Assembly (NCBI GenBank): GCA_041781135.1 | Contig: JBHAZV010000020.1 | Coordinates: 1-64,000 of the forward strand | DNA from: JAUMXJ01 sp041781135 | GTDB lineage: Bacteria > Bacillota > Clostridia > Peptostreptococcales > Acidaminobacteraceae | DNA length: 64,000 nt | Direction: 5' to 3' | Part shown: positions 16,311 through 24,962 of the stretch, in pieces | Layout: every line of letters starts with the position of its first letter | Numbering within the stretch: the stretch's first letter is position 1 | Notes under the pieces: generated by a model | Told to the model about the DNA's origin: nothing | Database searches by the model: none | The model's input: only the letters and a program-made list of their open reading frames with translations | Made by a program: the position numbers and the translations under genes

Positions 16311-18917
16311 ATGTTGACAAGAGAGGAAATTCTGTCGGTAGATCCCGAATGTGGATTGACGAGCGAAGAGGCATCTGAGAGATTAAAGACATACGGGAAA
16401 AACGAGCTCATCGAAAAAAAGGGGAAATCCATATTTGCAATGGCGTTCGAACAACTTAAAGACCATCTGGTTATCGTGCTGATAATTGCTGCGATTATTA
16501 CATTTCTTATAGGGCACGGAACAGATGGTATTATTATTCTGATTGTCGTGGCTATAAATGCCGCGATAGGTGTGTTTCAGGAGCACAAGGCGGATCAGGC
16601 TGTGGCTGCCCTAAAAAAGATGTCGTCGCCAAAGGCGCTTGTGAGGAGGGACGGCAAATCGATAGAAATCGATTCGAAACACATTGTGCCCGGCGATGTG
16701 CTGATACTTGATGCCGGCAGATTTGTGCTTGCAGATTTGCGTCTGATAGAGACGCATTCGCTGCAGATTGAGGAGAGCTCGCTTACAGGAGAATCTGTTC
16801 CGACTGAAAAAGATGCTTCTGCGGTGCTTGACGACAATGTGCCGCTTGGCGACAAGGTCAATATGGCATTTATGTCCACGATGGTCACATACGGCAGGGG
16901 AATCGGCGTTGTCGTGGCAACCGGCATGAATACAGAGATCGGAAAAATCGCACAGATGATTTCCGATGAGGAAGATTCAGAGACTCCGCTTCAGAAAAAA
17001 CTTTCTAAGCTGGGTCAGATGCTCGGCTATCTCGCTATGGGTGTGTGCGCGCTCGTAATGGTAATCGGTATTTTCCAGAAAAGGGAAATTTTCGATCTTT
17101 TCCTGACAGCTATTTCTCTTGCGGTGGCTGCAATTCCCGAAGGGCTTGCAGCGATTATCGCAATTGTACTCGCTTTGGGTGTTACACGTCTTACTAAGAA
17201 GAATGCGATAGTGAAGAAGCTTCCTGCTGTTGAAACGCTCGGTTCAGTGAATATTGTGTGCTCTGATAAGACCGGCACTCTGACTCTCAATCAGATGACG
17301 GTTCAGGAAGTATTTACTCAGAATGGAACGGAAGAAGAAAAAATAATGCTTTCCGCCGCCCTTGCGCTCTGTTCTGATGCGACATTTGAAAATGGCGAAG
17401 CTACCGGAGATCCGACGGAAGTTGCGTTTATAAAGCTTGCTATAAAGGAAAATATCGGTCTCGAAAGGATTAAGGCTGAGCAGCCGCGTGTGTCGGAATA
17501 TCCGTTTGAATCTGACAGAAAGTTGATGTCTGTACTTAATAGCAATCCGAAATCGCCGGGCGGCTATACCGTATATACCAAGGGTGCGATCGATAATCTT
17601 ATTACAAAATGTACACATATACAATCCGGCGATGCCGTAATTCCGATAACCGAGGAGCACAGGTTGAGATTTTTGAAGCGGGCGGAAGAATATTCACGCG
17701 ATGCTCTCAGAGTGCTCGCCGGCGCTTACAAGAATACCGACAGAGTGCTGAAACCGAGCGAAATGGAATCGGATCTTATATTTGTCGGATTGGTCGGCAT
17801 GATAGACCCTCCGAGGGATGAAGTAAAGGCTTCAGTTGCGCTTGCAAAAAAGGCGGGAATTACTACGGTCATGATAACAGGTGACCATATAATCACAGCT
17901 TTTGCTATCGCGAAAAAGCTTGGAATTGCGGAGAGCATGGAGCAGGCCGCGGCAGGTTCGGAAATAGATTCCATGAGCGATGATGAACTTGCGAGGTTCG
18001 TCAGAAATATCAGGATTTTTGCGAGGGTTTCTCCGGAGCACAAGGTTCGCATAGTCAAGGCTTACAATTCCAATGACAATATAGTTTCGATGACCGGCGA
18101 CGGCGTGAATGACGCGCCTGCGCTGAAGGCTGCAGATATTGGTGTTGCTATGGGCATTACGGGAACGGATGTATCCAAGTCTGCTGCGGACATGATTCTT
18201 ACGGACGACAATTTTACGACCATCATCACCGCTGTCGAAGAAGGCAGGGGAATATATGAAAACATAAAGAAAGCGGTTTATTTTCTTTTATCCTGTAATT
18301 TGGGCGAAGTTGTAACAATATTGTTTGCGATGATATTTTCGTGGCCGCTGCCGCTTGTCGCCACACAGATACTTTGGATAAATCTGATTACCGATACGAT
18401 TCCTGCTATTGCGCTCGGAATAGATCCTGCAGAGAAAGGTATAATGAATCGCCCTCCGCGAAAGGGGGACAGCTTCTTTTCGGGCGGAGTTATCTGGTCG
18501 ATATTGCTTGGCGGAGTTCTGATAGGCGGATTGACATTGTTTGGTTTTTACTACGGGCTTGTCGCAAAGGGCTATACACTTGGAAGTCCGAATATTCCGG
18601 AAGATGTTATGGCACATGGCAGGACGATTGCCTTTATCACCCTTGCATCTTCGCAGCTGTTTTATTCGCTTTCCAAACGAAGCGATACTGAATCGATATT
18701 CAGGCTTGGGCTTGGAACAAATAAGGCGCTCACATTCGGGGTTATCGCAGGGATATTCCTGCAGCTGATAGTGCTATACATACCTCTGCTGGCTGATATG
18801 TTCAAGGTGCAGCCGCTTTCGATTCCGAATTGGCTGCTTGTAGTGCTGCTTTCGACGACGCCGCTGTTTGCTACGGAGGTGTACAAGTTCTTTAAGAGGC
18901 GAATGGCTGCCAAGTAA
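16311..18917 (+). CDS. Calcium-type P-type ATPase (P2A)
   Basis: An 868-residue cation pump. The phosphorylation motif SDKTGTLT has its Asp at residue 319, TGES marks the actuator domain, and MTGDGVNDAPALK is the hinge. The ion-binding helices carry IPEGL (TM4) and NLITDTIPAIALGIDP (TM6), the arrangement of SERCA-like Ca2+ pumps rather than Na+/K+ or heavy-metal pumps. No N-terminal metal-binding domain is present. It should export Ca2+ from the cytoplasm at the cost of ATP. GGAGG lies nine bases before the ATG, and TATAAT (16285-16290) lies upstream with a poor -35. Confidence 0.93.
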   Translation: MLTREEILSVDPECGLTSEEASERLKTYGKNELIEKKGKSIFAMAFEQLKDHLVIVLIIAAIITFLIGHGTDGIIILIVVAINAAIGVFQEHKADQAVAALKKMSSPKALVRRDGKSIEIDSKHIVPGDVLILDAGRFVLADLRLIETHSLQIEESSLTGESVPTEKDASAVLDDNVPLGDKVNMAFMSTMVTYGRGIGVVVATGMNTEIGKIAQMISDEEDSETPLQKKLSKLGQMLGYLAMGVCALVMVIGIFQKREIFDLFLTAISLAVAAIPEGLAAIIAIVLALGVTRLTKKNAIVKKLPAVETLGSVNIVCSDKTGTLTLNQMTVQEVFTQNGTEEEKIMLSAALALCSDATFENGEATGDPTEVAFIKLAIKENIGLERIKAEQPRVSEYPFESDRKLMSVLNSNPKSPGGYTVYTKGAIDNLITKCTHIQSGDAVIPITEEHRLRFLKRAEEYSRDALRVLAGAYKNTDRVLKPSEMESDLIFVGLVGMIDPPRDEVKASVALAKKAGITTVMITGDHIITAFAIAKKLGIAESMEQAAAGSEIDSMSDDELARFVRNIRIFARVSPEHKVRIVKAYNSNDNIVSMTGDGVNDAPALKAADIGVAMGITGTDVSKSAADMILTDDNFTTIITAVEEGRGIYENIKKAVYFLLSCNLGEVVTILFAMIFSWPLPLVATQILWINLITDTIPAIALGIDPAEKGIMNRPPRKGDSFFSGGVIWSILLGGVLIGGLTLFGFYYGLVAKGYTLGSPNIPEDVMAHGRTIAFITLASSQLFYSLSKRSDTESIFRLGLGTNKALTFGVIAGIFLQLIVLYIPLLADMFKVQPLSIPNWLLVVLLSTTPLFATEVYKFFKRRMAAK

Positions 18918-18943
18918 CTGCAATATGATAGATGAGGAGTATT

Positions 18944-20833
18944 ATGATTAAAACAGTTAAATTGATATTTGTAATTATCGCAGCGGCTCTGATTTTTGTG
19001 TTTGCGGCTGTTACGCCTTTGTTTGCTTGCACCGGAGTGATTATAGGCAGCGATCTTACAGAGGATGGCAGGGTTATTTTCGGAAGGGTAGAAGATTATG
19101 ATGTCAATCACAATAAAGTATATAAAATCGTAGAGGCCGGTAAGTACAAGAAGGGCGAAATTATAAAAGATGTATCCCGCGGCAAAGACGGTTATGAATA
19201 TGAATTCCCGCATGATTCGTACCGTTTTACTGCGGTGAGCGACACCACTCCTGAGTACGGAATTTTTGATGAAGCCGGATTTAACGAAAAAGGGCTGATG
19301 GTCGATATGACAGTCTCGGCGTCGGCAAATTCGGCCGTCAAGGAGGTCGACCCGTACTTGGATGGCAGTTTTGGAGAGAGGTGCGGAATCAACGAGGCGA
19401 TTATGGCGACAGTTGTCCTGGGAAGCTCCGACAGTGCGAGAGCGGCTGTTGAATTGATTGCGAATGAAGTGGCTGAGAAAGGTGCAGCCGAGGGAAACAC
19501 ATTTGTGGTTGCCGATAAAGACGAAGTCTGGTATATGGAAATCTATACCGGACACCAATTTGTGGCAATGAAGTACCCTATGGATAAGTTTTCGGTTTTT
19601 CCAAATACATATTGGCTGGGAGAAACAACTCTGGATATCGGATTGGAGACGCCGAATTTTAATGTTTCTTCTGATGGAAATTACATATATTCAAACGAGA
19701 TTTTCGAAGTAGCGAAAACTGCGGGCACATTTGCAGGAAATGAAGCTGCAAGGATTATAAATCTTGCCGCATCGTACGCGCCGGAGGAGCTTACAGGAAA
19801 TAACAGGTCGAGGATCTGCTCCGGGATCATGCATTTTAAGCCTGAGGCCAATATCGATGAAAATGCTGATTCATTTGATTTTTTGCACGAAAGCTTAAAG
19901 AAAATCAGTCTTGAAGATGTGTTTACATTTACATACAATCGCCTTGAAAGTATTGGGAAAGTGGCGGACGACTTTTCAGATGAGTTATATCCGATTGGTA
20001 ACAGGAATTCGCTTGAAGCACATGTGTTTGTGGTAAATAAGAATGCTACCGAAGAGTATCCCGGCGTAATGTACCTCGCGCTCGGAAGTCCGCAGGTATC
20101 TCCGTTTGTGGCGTATTATCCGAATCAAACGGATGCGATACCTCAGGCGACCAACGAAAGTAATTCTTTTAATACGGATTCAGTATATTGGACTGCAATG
20201 GATATTATGCATATGGTCGAGCTCAATCGTGGCGAGTTTATGAAAGTTGTCGAAAGACGCAGGAACGAGGCTCAGGCGCGGCTGGTTAGCGGGGTTTTTT
20301 ATACTCCTGCCGACGCCGAAGCGACTACGAAAAAAAATATGGAAGATGCCGCTTTGGCTTTTGAAACACTCCAAAAAATAAGGGAAGAATTAAAACCGAT
20401 GTATGAAACCTACCTGGCCAATAATGATGTAATTTGTGATTTGGGCTTTGGTGACGGCGAATTGATTCAGAAGAAAGGTGCCTATAACAGGAAATTGTCT
20501 CCGAAGCTCTCGGATGGCGGAAGTATCATATCTTTTGAAAATGAGTATGGGGAGCCCGTTGAGAAATTACACGGAGAAGTTGAGCTGAAAATTTCTGTCG
20601 GGACGTACGGAGAAGGAGCAAGGTTTTTTGCCGGCGACAAAGAGATTTCGCACAGTGTAGAAGATGGATTCTATGTTGTAAAAACCGATGCATCGAGGCT
20701 GGAAGTGGAATTGTGCGAAGATTTGTCGGAGCGGAAAAGCGATGCCGGCGAAGCATCGGGTCAAAACCTGATGTTTGTGTTTATAGGGATTGCGGCGCTG
20801 CTATTAGTCGCCTTTATTTTCAGAAAGAAATAA
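18944..20833 (+). CDS. Exported, membrane-anchored C69-family dipeptidase
   Basis: A 629-residue member of peptidase family C69 (PepD-like N-terminal nucleophile hydrolases). A signal peptide of 28 residues ends in LFA, directly before Cys29 in ACTGVIIG. Signal cleavage would therefore expose the catalytic N-terminal Cys, which cytoplasmic relatives expose by self-processing. The family stretch EDYDVNHNKV follows. A C-terminal helix of about 18 residues and a final RKK anchor the protein in the membrane, catalytic domain outside. It should split dipeptides outside the cell, feeding amino-acid uptake (inference). The preferred ATG follows GAGGAG; an ATG 12 bases upstream is also possible. Confidence 0.85.
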   Translation: MIKTVKLIFVIIAAALIFVFAAVTPLFACTGVIIGSDLTEDGRVIFGRVEDYDVNHNKVYKIVEAGKYKKGEIIKDVSRGKDGYEYEFPHDSYRFTAVSDTTPEYGIFDEAGFNEKGLMVDMTVSASANSAVKEVDPYLDGSFGERCGINEAIMATVVLGSSDSARAAVELIANEVAEKGAAEGNTFVVADKDEVWYMEIYTGHQFVAMKYPMDKFSVFPNTYWLGETTLDIGLETPNFNVSSDGNYIYSNEIFEVAKTAGTFAGNEAARIINLAASYAPEELTGNNRSRICSGIMHFKPEANIDENADSFDFLHESLKKISLEDVFTFTYNRLESIGKVADDFSDELYPIGNRNSLEAHVFVVNKNATEEYPGVMYLALGSPQVSPFVAYYPNQTDAIPQATNESNSFNTDSVYWTAMDIMHMVELNRGEFMKVVERRRNEAQARLVSGVFYTPADAEATTKKNMEDAALAFETLQKIREELKPMYETYLANNDVICDLGFGDGELIQKKGAYNRKLSPKLSDGGSIISFENEYGEPVEKLHGEVELKISVGTYGEGARFFAGDKEISHSVEDGFYVVKTDASRLEVELCEDLSERKSDAGEASGQNLMFVFIGIAALLLVAFIFRKK

Positions 20834-20964
20834 ACTATTTACTGCATTATTCTGTTGGATCAGGGTCGGGTTAGCGATCGGGGACCATCACGAGATATTA
20901 AAGGTTTGTGGTGTTTTCGCAGAAATGCACAAGCTTTTGGACATCAATATAATGGGTGGATGAC

Positions 20965-21273
20965 TCAATAGATTTCTAAATTGTCTTTTAGTTTACACTT
21001 TTTAACAGCTTTTCTTATCAAAAAATCAACCAATTTTATTATTGATTTGCCAGCCATAATTGGCTTATCATTTTTTGTCTCTTTTATTGTAAAATACATA
21101 CACATCTTCCAGACCTTTGAGATGAATTTCTAAGCGGGGTCTACCATTTTTTCAAAGTAAGCAAATGCAGATGTTAAATCAGCTGTCAGAATACGTATAA
21201 TATCTTCGTCTTGAACAATATCTATAAAATCCATATGATCTCTATTAATAGCATCAGTATGGAGTCTTTTCAT
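20965..21273 (-). pseudogene. Amber-interrupted AT-rich reading frame before the S10 operon
   Basis: One continuous minus-strand frame of 103 codons has an internal TAG at codon 48 (21130-21132). Before it the product reads as 47 acidic residues; after it, 54 basic residues rich in Lys and Ile. The region is markedly more AT-rich than the genes on both sides, suggesting foreign origin. No good ribosome site precedes the ATG, and I recognise no family. It may be a gene killed by a nonsense mutation or, less likely, chance. The rest of 20834-21320 holds nothing I can name. Confidence 0.35.
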
Positions 21274-21320
21274 TTCATTTTATATTACAATCGCCGACAT
21301 CTCTATTTTGAAAATAAGTA

Positions 21321-21349
21321 TTGACAATCCAAATTTGTATGCCTATAAT
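21321..21349 (+). promoter_or_regulatory. Promoter of the S10-spc-alpha cluster
   Basis: A perfect TTGACA (21321-21326) and a perfect TATAAT (21344-21349) are separated by 17 bp. This strong promoter should drive rpsJ and the ribosomal genes behind it from a start near 21356, leaving a leader of about 185 bases. Confidence 0.9.
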
Positions 21350-21410
21350 GTGAGGGCATGTTGCGATGAGGCTTGAAGTTACTACCTTGAGAGAATTCAA
21401 GCGGAGCATT

Positions 21411-21436
21411 GCCCGAACAGGATTCGGGCGGCATTT
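21411..21436 (+). promoter_or_regulatory. Hairpin and T-run in the S10 leader (candidate attenuator)
   Basis: GCCCGAA (21411-21417) pairs perfectly with TTCGGGC (21423-21429) around a 5-base loop and is followed by GGCATTTTT. It lies about 55 bases into the leader and over 100 bases before rpsJ. An intrinsic terminator here would end the S10 transcript early unless relieved, so it is a candidate site of autogenous control by a ribosomal protein such as L4 (inference from other bacteria). Confidence 0.55.
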
Positions 21437-21542
21437 TTATGTGTCAAACGGAAGCGGAACACCCGGAGCAGTTGAGCACTTGGCAGTCGCTGACACCGCT
21501 GAAAATGATTGCGTACAAGGAAACTATGCAAATGGAGGAAAA

Positions 21543-21851
21543 ATGGCAAAGGAAAGAATTCGAATCAAACTTAAATCGTTTGATCACAGAGCGCTCGATG
21601 CGACAGCTCGCAAAATTGTCGAGGTCGCAGAATTGACAGATGCGGAGGTCAGCGGCCCTGTACCGCTTCCTACAGAAAAGGAGATCGTTACCATCCTTAG
21701 GTCTGTGTTCAAACACAAGGATTCGAGAGAGCAGTTCGAGGTGAGGACTCACAAAAGGCTCATCGACATACTTTCGCCAAATCCAAAGACGGTCGACGCG
21801 CTTTCGAAGCTCGAACTGCCTGCGGGTGTGGATATCAATATTAAACTGTAA
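21543..21851 (+). CDS. rpsJ: 30S ribosomal protein S10
   Basis: A 102-residue protein that binds the 3' domain of 16S rRNA in the 30S head and, with NusB, acts in antitermination. The chain opens AKERIRIKLKSFDHRALD and ends LPAGVDINIKL, matching S10 over its whole length. The start at 21543 has GGAGG five bases upstream. An open frame continues 59 codons upstream, but it runs through the leader hairpin, is not S10-like, and would give an abnormal N-terminus. It is the first gene of the S10 cluster. Confidence 0.97.
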   Translation: MAKERIRIKLKSFDHRALDATARKIVEVAELTDAEVSGPVPLPTEKEIVTILRSVFKHKDSREQFEVRTHKRLIDILSPNPKTVDALSKLELPAGVDINIKL

Positions 21852-21925
21852 TAGGCGCTAAGTAATTTTGATAGTTTGCTTAGGATGATTGTTAAGACAA
21901 TCCGCTGTAAGAAAACGGAGGAAAA

Positions 21926-22561
21926 ATGATAGGAATTATCGGAAAGAAAATCGGTATGACCCAGGTATTCGATGCGGACGGCGTCGTTACACCGGTCACC
22001 GTCATCGAAGCTGTTCCAATGCAGATCACTCAGCTCAAGACTGCAGAGAACGATGGCTATGTGGCTGTACAGGTAGCTTCGGGAGAAGTGAAGGAAAAGA
22101 ACATTAACAAACCGCTTAGCGGCCATTTCAAAAAGGCTGGCGTCGCTCCAAAGAAGTACATTCAGGAATTCAGGGTAGACAGCGTATCTGAAATGAAGCT
22201 CGGAGATACAATAGACCTTGGCATATTTGCAGAGGGTGACATAGTCGATGTAACCGGAACTTCAAAAGGTAAGGGAACTTCCGGCGCTATAAAGAGGCAC
22301 AATCTTTCGAGAGGACCTGAAACACATGGTTCAAAGTTTCACAGAGGCATCGGTTCGATGGGCAGTGCGGCTACTCCTTCGAGGATTCATAAGGGTCAGA
22401 CAATGCCTGGAAGAATGGGGCACGAACGCGTTACTGTCCAGAATTTGACAGTTGTCAAGGTGGACAAAGAGAGAAACCTCATTCTTGTCAAGGGTGCGGT
22501 GCCCGGACCAAGAAAGGGAAAGGTTGTCATCAGAAAAGCTATTAAGAAAGGTTCTAAATAA
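21926..22561 (+). CDS. rplC: 50S ribosomal protein L3
   Basis: A 211-residue early-assembly protein of the large subunit, reaching the peptidyl-transferase centre with its long loop. The start IGIIGKKIGMTQVFD and the loop GSMGSAATPSRIHKGQTMPG are typical, and the Gln of the GQTMPGRMG loop is methylated in some bacteria. Length is normal. CGGAGG precedes the ATG, and the gene lies 74 bases after rpsJ and 11 before rplD. Confidence 0.97.
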   Translation: MIGIIGKKIGMTQVFDADGVVTPVTVIEAVPMQITQLKTAENDGYVAVQVASGEVKEKNINKPLSGHFKKAGVAPKKYIQEFRVDSVSEMKLGDTIDLGIFAEGDIVDVTGTSKGKGTSGAIKRHNLSRGPETHGSKFHRGIGSMGSAATPSRIHKGQTMPGRMGHERVTVQNLTVVKVDKERNLILVKGAVPGPRKGKVVIRKAIKKGSK

Positions 22562-22572
22562 AGGAGGAAGCA

Positions 22573-23202
22573 GTGCCTAAGCTAGATATATTTAATATGT
22601 CAGGTCAGAAAGCGGGTACGATCGAGCTTTCGGAGGAAGTGTTCGGCATAGAACCAAACATTCCTGTGATGCATGCGGTCGTCAAGAATATTCTGGCGAA
22701 TAGAAGACAGGGAACTCAATCGGTCTTGACCAGGGCCGAGGTGAGCGGCGGCGGAAGAAAGCCGTACAGACAGAAGGGAACTGGTCATGCAAGACAGGGC
22801 TCTATAACTGCTCCTCATTATGTCGGCGGCGGTGTGTCGTTTGCACCTAAACCTCGCAGCTATAGATACACTCTGCCTAAAAAGGTCAGAAGGCTCGGTA
22901 TGATCTCGGCGTTTTCTGCGAAGGTAAGAGACAATGAAATGAGAGTGCTCGACGATCTGAAAATCACTTCGCCGAGTACAAAGGATATGGTGAAGATACT
23001 CAAAAACATCGAAGTCAGCGATAAAAAAGTGCTTATCGTCACTGCGAACGCCGATCAGAATGTGGTGAAATCTGCAAGGAATATCTGCGGAGCAAAGGCT
23101 ACGTTTGTCGGTGAGATCAATGTTTATGATATTCTCAACCACGATATTTTCCTCGTTACTGCGGATGCGGTGGCAAGACTTGAGGAGGTATATAAGAGAT
23201 GA
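22573..23202 (+). CDS. rplD: 50S ribosomal protein L4
   Basis: A 209-residue protein lining the nascent-peptide tunnel with its extended loop (RQGTQSVLTRAEVSGGGRKP, GTGHARQGS). In Enterobacteria L4 also represses its own operon through the S10 leader, which makes the leader hairpin at 21411-21436 of interest. The start is GTG behind AAGGAGG. The stop overlaps the rplW start by four bases. Confidence 0.97.
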   Translation: MPKLDIFNMSGQKAGTIELSEEVFGIEPNIPVMHAVVKNILANRRQGTQSVLTRAEVSGGGRKPYRQKGTGHARQGSITAPHYVGGGVSFAPKPRSYRYTLPKKVRRLGMISAFSAKVRDNEMRVLDDLKITSPSTKDMVKILKNIEVSDKKVLIVTANADQNVVKSARNICGAKATFVGEINVYDILNHDIFLVTADAVARLEEVYKR

Positions 23203-23489
23203 GAACCTCGTACGATATTATAATCAGACCTATCAATACAGAGAGAGCATATGCGGATGCCGCTTCAAAAAAGTATACTTTCGAAGTTGCGAAGGATGCG
23301 ACAAAGCATCAGATTAAGAATGCAGCTGAAGAAGCGTTCGGAGTGACTGTGGAAAAGGTCTACACCATGATGGTGAGGGGCAAGAGAAGACGCCTCGGCA
23401 GAAACGTTGGAACAACACGAAGCTGGAAGAAAGCAATTGTAAAGGTAACGCCGGACAGCAAGACTATCGAGTTCTTCGAAGGCGTATAA
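23199..23489 (+). CDS. rplW: 50S ribosomal protein L23
   Basis: A 96-residue protein at the tunnel exit where trigger factor and the signal recognition particle dock. The family pattern RPINTERAYADAASKKYTFE is a slight variant of the usual PxxTEK opening, and the basic loop GKRRRLGRNVG contacts 23S rRNA. The start overlaps the end of rplD by four bases, so translation is coupled. Confidence 0.96.
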   Translation: MRTSYDIIIRPINTERAYADAASKKYTFEVAKDATKHQIKNAAEEAFGVTVEKVYTMMVRGKRRRLGRNVGTTRSWKKAIVKVTPDSKTIEFFEGV

Positions 23490-23501
23490 GAGGAGGACAA
23501 A

Positions 23502-24329
23502 GTGGCTATAAAAAGTTTTAAACCGACTTCTCCGGCGATCAGACAGATGACTGTCTCGACTTTTGAAGAAATCACCAAGAAAGCTCCTGAAAAGTCGCTC
23601 GTCGCTCCGCTGAAGAAGAATTCGGGAAGAAATAATCAAGGCAGGATCACAGTCAGACACCGCGGCGGCGGCACGACTGTAAAGTACAGGATTATCGATT
23701 TCAAGAGAAATAAGGATGATATTCCCGCAAGAGTGGCGGCTGTCGAGTATGACCCTAACCGCAGTGCAAATATCGCGCTTTTGGTGTATGCGGACGGCGA
23801 AAAAAGGTACATTTTGCATCCGAATGGATTGAAGGTGGGCGATACAGTTATTTCGGGCGTTCAGCACGATATACAGATCGGCAACTGTATGCCTCTTGAA
23901 AATATGCCTGTTGGTACTCTTGTCCACAATGTGGAAATGAAGCCGGGCAAGGGCGGACAGCTTATAAGATCGGCTGGAAATTCAGCTCAGCTTATGGCAA
24001 AGGAAGGCAAGCTCGCTCTCCTTAGACTCCCGTCCGGGGAAACCAGGTATGTACCTGCGGTTTGCAGAGCTACCATCGGCGAAGTAGGTAATCTCGACCA
24101 CGAGAACATCACGATCGGTAAGGCGGGCAGAAGCAGAAGAATGGGTATCAGACCGACGGTCAGAGGCAGCGTTATGAACCCTAATGATCACCCTCACGGC
24201 GGTGGCGAAGGTAAGGCGCCTGTCGGACGTCCGGGTCCTGTAACTCCTTGGGGCAAGCCGGCTCTCGGTTACAAGACCAGAAAGAAGAACAAGGACAGCG
24301 ACAAGTACATTGTCAGTAGGAGAAAATAG
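23502..24329 (+). CDS. rplB: 50S ribosomal protein L2
   Basis: A 275-residue primary 23S rRNA-binding protein needed for subunit joining and peptidyl transfer. The C-terminal GGGEGKAPVGRPGPVTPWGK region, with the conserved His preceding it (NPNDHPHGGG), is intact. The start is GTG with AGGAGG upstream. Length equals the bacterial norm. Confidence 0.98.
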   Translation: MAIKSFKPTSPAIRQMTVSTFEEITKKAPEKSLVAPLKKNSGRNNQGRITVRHRGGGTTVKYRIIDFKRNKDDIPARVAAVEYDPNRSANIALLVYADGEKRYILHPNGLKVGDTVISGVQHDIQIGNCMPLENMPVGTLVHNVEMKPGKGGQLIRSAGNSAQLMAKEGKLALLRLPSGETRYVPAVCRATIGEVGNLDHENITIGKAGRSRRMGIRPTVRGSVMNPNDHPHGGGEGKAPVGRPGPVTPWGKPALGYKTRKKNKDSDKYIVSRRK

Positions 24330-24337
24330 GGGGTTAA

Positions 24338-24610
24338 ATGAGCAGATCATTAAAGAAAGGGCCTTTTGTGCATAAAGGACTTCTGAGAAAAATCGATCAG
24401 ATGAACGAAAAAAATGAAAAGAAGGTGCTCAAGGTATGGGCGAGATCCTCTACGATTTTTCCTCAGATGGTCGGACATACAATAGCTGTCTATGACGGAA
24501 AAAAGCATGTGCCGGTGTATATCACAGAAGATATGATTGGACATAAGCTCGGAGAATTCTCTCCGACAAGGACATTCAGAGGTCACTCTGGAGATAGAAA
24601 GAGCAAGTAG
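24338..24610 (+). CDS. rpsS: 30S ribosomal protein S19
   Basis: A 90-residue protein of the 30S head that pairs with S13 and contacts tRNA and the 23S bridge. SRSLKKGPFVHKGLL and the C-terminal EFSPTRTFRGHSG are diagnostic. It starts 8 bases after rplB. Confidence 0.97.
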   Translation: MSRSLKKGPFVHKGLLRKIDQMNEKNEKKVLKVWARSSTIFPQMVGHTIAVYDGKKHVPVYITEDMIGHKLGEFSPTRTFRGHSGDRKSK

Positions 24611-24618
24611 GAGAGTAT

Positions 24619-24954
24619 ATGGACGTAAGAGCAATAGCAAAATATATGAGAATTTCTCCTCGCAAAATGAAGCCGATTGCTGACTTGGTTCGAGGCAGAG
24701 ACGTTAAAGATGCACAGGCCATATTGAAGTTTACGCCGCGAAAAGGCGCGAAGATTTTCCTCGACGTTCTGAATTCAGCAGTGGCAAATGCCGAGAATAA
24801 CCATCATTTGGACAAAAGCCTTCTGTTTGTAAAGGAAATTTACGCAAACCAGGGGCCGACTATGAAGAGATACAAGGCTGGTTCAAGGGGCAGCGCGAAG
24901 CCGATACTTAAACGCAGCAGCCATGTCGGCGTAGTAGTCGCAGAGAGAGAATAG
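24619..24954 (+). CDS. rplV: 50S ribosomal protein L22
   Basis: A 111-residue protein whose beta-hairpin narrows the peptide tunnel near the macrolide site. The opening RAIAKYMRISPRKMK and the hairpin stretch AGSRGSAKPILKRSSH are typical. It lies 8 bases after rpsS and 8 before rpsC. Confidence 0.97.
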   Translation: MDVRAIAKYMRISPRKMKPIADLVRGRDVKDAQAILKFTPRKGAKIFLDVLNSAVANAENNHHLDKSLLFVKEIYANQGPTMKRYKAGSRGSAKPILKRSSHVGVVVAERE

Positions 24955-24962
24955 GAGGAAAA

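Noticed and set aside
18662..19558. A 298-codon minus-strand open frame
   Set aside because: Antisense to the ends of the Ca2+ ATPase and C69 peptidase genes, both well supported.
20834..21320. Insertion sequence or prophage remnant
   Set aside because: The region is AT-rich, but I find no transposase motif, terminal inverted repeats or target duplication.
21366..21542. In-frame N-terminal extension of 59 codons on S10
   Set aside because: It runs through the leader hairpin, is unlike any S10, and the ATG at 21543 has a perfect ribosome site.
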